Source: Actinomycetota bacterium
GTDB lineage: Bacteria > Actinomycetota > Humimicrobiia > Humimicrobiales > Humimicrobiaceae
Direction: 5' to 3'
Assembly: GCA_023379515.1 (NCBI GenBank)
Contig: JAMCQQ010000395.1
Location: 1 to 7,164 of the forward strand
DNA: 7,164 nt
Shown: positions 6,183-7,164 of the stretch, piece by piece
How positions within the stretch are numbered: position 1 is the first letter of the stretch
Layout: each line of letters opens with the position of its first letter
Program-made: the position numbers and the translations under genes
Notes under the pieces: generated by a model
The model's database searches: none
What the model saw: only the letters and a program-made list of their open reading frames with translations
Told to the model about the DNA's origin: nothing

Positions 6183-6210
6183 TTGAAAATTTTAAAATAT
6201 ATGTTAATAT
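6183..6210 (+). promoter_or_regulatory. Candidate promoter of the tRNA-Pro/tRNA-Gly genes
   Basis: TTGAAA (6183-6188) and TAATAT (6205-6210) are 16 bp apart, with a TG dinucleotide (6202-6203) in extended -10 position. Transcription would start near 6217, leaving a T-rich leader of about 70 nt before tRNA-Pro. An AT-only imperfect hairpin around 6170-6192 overlaps the -35 box and is too weak to call a terminator for the radical SAM gene. Confidence 0.4.
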
Positions 6211-6285
6211 ACACTCTGCGTACAAGATGGATTTTTAAAATGGTTGTTTTTTTATTTTTTATAATTTTACTGTTTTTTTAAATAC

Positions 6286-6364
6286 CGGGGTGTAGCGCAG
6301 CTTGGTTTAGCGCGCCTGCTTTGGGAGCAGGAGGCCGGTGGTTCAAATCCACTCACCCCGACCA
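6286..6364 (+). tRNA. tRNA-Pro (anticodon UGG)
   Basis: The cloverleaf is complete. Acceptor CGGGGTG pairs with CACCCCG through all 7 bp, and A73 and an encoded CCA follow. The anticodon stem CCTGC/GCAGG encloses loop TTTGGGA with anticodon TGG (6322-6324). The T arm is GGTGG-TTCAAAT-CCACT with one G-U pair. The C1-G72 pair is the usual bacterial tRNA-Pro identity feature. UGG can read most or all proline codons. Confidence 0.97.
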
Positions 6365-6395
6365 GAAGATTAACAAGGAATTATTAGTTTCATAA

Positions 6396-6472
6396 GCGGG
6401 AATAGCTCAGTTGGCTAGAGCATCAGCCTTCCAAGTTGAGGGTCGCGGGTTCGAATCCCGTTTCCCGCTCCA
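6396..6472 (+). tRNA. tRNA-Gly (anticodon UCC)
   Basis: The acceptor GCGGGAA/TTCCCGC is fully paired, with U73 (the bacterial glycine discriminator) and an encoded CCA. The anticodon stem TCAGC/GTTGA has one G-U pair and the loop CTTCCAA gives anticodon TCC. It lies 31 nt after tRNA-Pro, so the two probably share a transcript. Outside the anticodon arm it is almost identical to the tRNA-His gene in this window. Confidence 0.97.
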
Positions 6473-6844
6473 TTATTTTATTATAATATTCCAAATTATT
6501 ATTTGATTACATAAATTCTTAAATCATATTGAAATCCTTAAACCAATAAGTGAAGGTATAATCGATAATATTAACAGTAAAAGAAATTCTGCAGCATAAA
6601 TGCTTATGTTTGGAAAAACAATTGGGATATTTGCAAAAACTGCAACAATCGGATCACTTCTTCTTGACTTATATTTCAATTTTAATTAAAGTATAATTTT
6701 GGTTTTCAGGGGAATTAGATATAGAGAAAGATAACCTGAAAGGAAATTCCTTTAAAAAATCCCTTGACTTAAGTTATTTGTTTAATATGTTTGTTTGATA
6801 TAATATGATTTAGCGTGTTTAGGTCCAAAACATTGGAAGACCGA
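6473..6844. other. Gene-free spacer within the tRNA cluster
   Basis: This 372-bp AT-rich stretch holds no convincing gene. The longest ATG frame noted is 29 codons (6600-6689) without a ribosome binding site. It contains an AT-only inverted repeat (ATAATA 6483-6488 / TATTAT 6497-6502) and a CATAA/TTATG repeat around 6596-6607. AAAGGAA/TTCCTTT (6739-6753) is a third, and the 9-mer CTTGACTTA occurs twice, 100 bp apart (6663 and 6763). Its right end carries the promoter for the next tRNA group. Confidence 0.6.
6796..6804 (+). promoter_or_regulatory. Extended -10 promoter of the Arg-His-Arg tRNA group
   Basis: TGATATAAT combines the TG extension with a perfect TATAAT (6799-6804). No good -35 box sits at 16-18 bp; the nearby TTGACT (6764-6769) is 29 bp away, too far to pair with it. 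Transcription would start near 6811, about 34 nt before tRNA-Arg, a usual distance for a tRNA operon. Confidence 0.55.
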
Positions 6845-6921
6845 GCGCTTGTAGCTCAGTTGGATAGAGCGACGGACTTCTAATCCGTAGGTCGAAGGTT
6901 CGAATCCTTTCAAGCGCGCCA
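6845..6921 (+). tRNA. tRNA-Arg (anticodon UCU)
   Basis: The acceptor GCGCTTG/CAAGCGC is fully paired, with G73 and an encoded CCA. The anticodon stem ACGGA/TCCGT encloses CTTCTAA with anticodon TCT, which reads AGA and AGG. The T arm is GAAGG-TTCGAAT-CCTTT with one G-U pair. Its body resembles tRNA-Arg(UCG) at 7051, which suggests a common origin. Confidence 0.97.
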
Positions 6922-6962
6922 GGATTAGCGCCAATTTGAAACATGCTATATGAATTTTGAGT

Positions 6963-7040
6963 GGTGGGAATAGCTCAGTTGGCTAGAGCGCAGGATTGTG
7001 GCTCCTGAGGCCGCGGGTTCGAATCCCGTTTCTCACCCCA
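6963..7040 (+). tRNA. tRNA-His (anticodon GUG)
   Basis: The acceptor GTGGGAA/TTCTCAC has one G-U pair. The anticodon stem CAGGA/TCCTG encloses TTGTGGC with anticodon GTG. The histidine-specific extra base G-1 is present in the DNA at 6963 and can pair with C73 (7037), and CCA is encoded. I therefore start the gene at 6963, one base before the normal position. It lies 41 nt after tRNA-Arg(UCU) and 10 nt before tRNA-Arg(UCG). Confidence 0.97.
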
Positions 7041-7050
7041 TTTTGTTTGT

Positions 7051-7127
7051 GCGCCTGTAGCTCAGTTGGATAGAGCGTCGGACTTCGAATCCGTTCGTCG
7101 GGGGTTCGAATCCCTCCAGGCGTACCA
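7051..7127 (+). tRNA. tRNA-Arg (anticodon UCG)
   Basis: The acceptor GCGCCTG/CAGGCGT has a G1-U72 wobble at the end, then A73 and an encoded CCA. The anticodon loop CTTCGAA gives TCG, for CGN codons. The anticodon stem TCGGA/TCCGT has a T27-T43 mismatch at its base, while the paralogous UCU gene keeps an A-T pair there. The T arm GGGGG-TTCGAAT-CCCTC is paired with one G-U. It is probably functional, although slightly less well paired than its neighbours. Confidence 0.95.
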
Positions 7128-7164
7128 AAATTAAATATTTAATTAACGGGTAAAGTTATCTGGA

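Noticed and set aside
6170..6192. AT-only hairpin after the radical SAM gene as a terminator
   Set aside because: The stem is imperfect, has almost no GC and overlaps a candidate -35 box; not enough for a rho-independent terminator call.
6600..6689. 29-codon reading frame in the tRNA spacer (begins MLMFGK)
   Set aside because: It has no Shine-Dalgarno, its start lies in a small inverted repeat, and its length is within chance expectation.
6664..6697. TTGACT and TATAAT as a promoter inside the tRNA spacer
   Set aside because: The boxes are 22 bp apart, outside the usual 16-18 bp, and nothing recognisable lies immediately downstream.
6286..7127. The series of similar tRNA arms as a CRISPR-like repeat array
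   Set aside because: The repeats are D and T arms of complete tRNA genes with distinct anticodons.

Overview
The window is AT-rich and bacterial. Five tRNA genes carry encoded CCA ends. The tRNA-Pro has a C1-G72 pair and the tRNA-Gly has discriminator U73; both are bacterial rather than archaeal identity features. Several start sites have clear Shine-Dalgarno sequences. A protein with a 4Fe-4S ferredoxin domain and a radical-SAM enzyme suggest an anaerobic or microaerophilic lifestyle, perhaps a clostridial, deltaproteobacterial or deep-branching candidate lineage. I cannot name the taxon.

Left part (1-2710, minus strand): a complete bacterial non-homologous end-joining (NHEJ) toolkit. In transcription order it is Ku, LigD-type 3'-phosphoesterase (PE), LigD-type ATP-dependent DNA ligase, and LigD-type polymerase/primase (cut by the window edge). 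The three catalytic modules that many bacteria fuse into one LigD protein are separate genes here. They are packed with an 11-bp overlap, an ATGA overlap and a 1-nt gap, so they look like one translationally coupled operon. The PE/ligase junction has a run of nine A followed by a small hairpin, a plausible slippage site that could make a PE-ligase fusion.

Middle (2711-3880): a 255-bp AT-rich divergent intergenic region holds candidate promoters in both directions. The rightward promoter has an inverted repeat between its -35 and -10 boxes. It drives a 304-aa ferredoxin-like protein whose second cluster motif lacks one cysteine, and which contains a strong internal ribosome binding site and ATG at the domain boundary.

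Right-middle (3998-6122, plus strand): an unrecognised 265-aa protein, followed after 13 nt by a B12-binding-domain radical SAM protein that starts at TTG behind a strong Shine-Dalgarno. The pair looks like a small two-gene operon of unknown biosynthetic role.

Right end (6123-7164): tRNA-Pro(UGG) and tRNA-Gly(UCC), a 372-bp stretch with no convincing gene, then tRNA-Arg(UCU), tRNA-His(GUG) and tRNA-Arg(UCG). No mobile element, CRISPR array or rRNA was seen.
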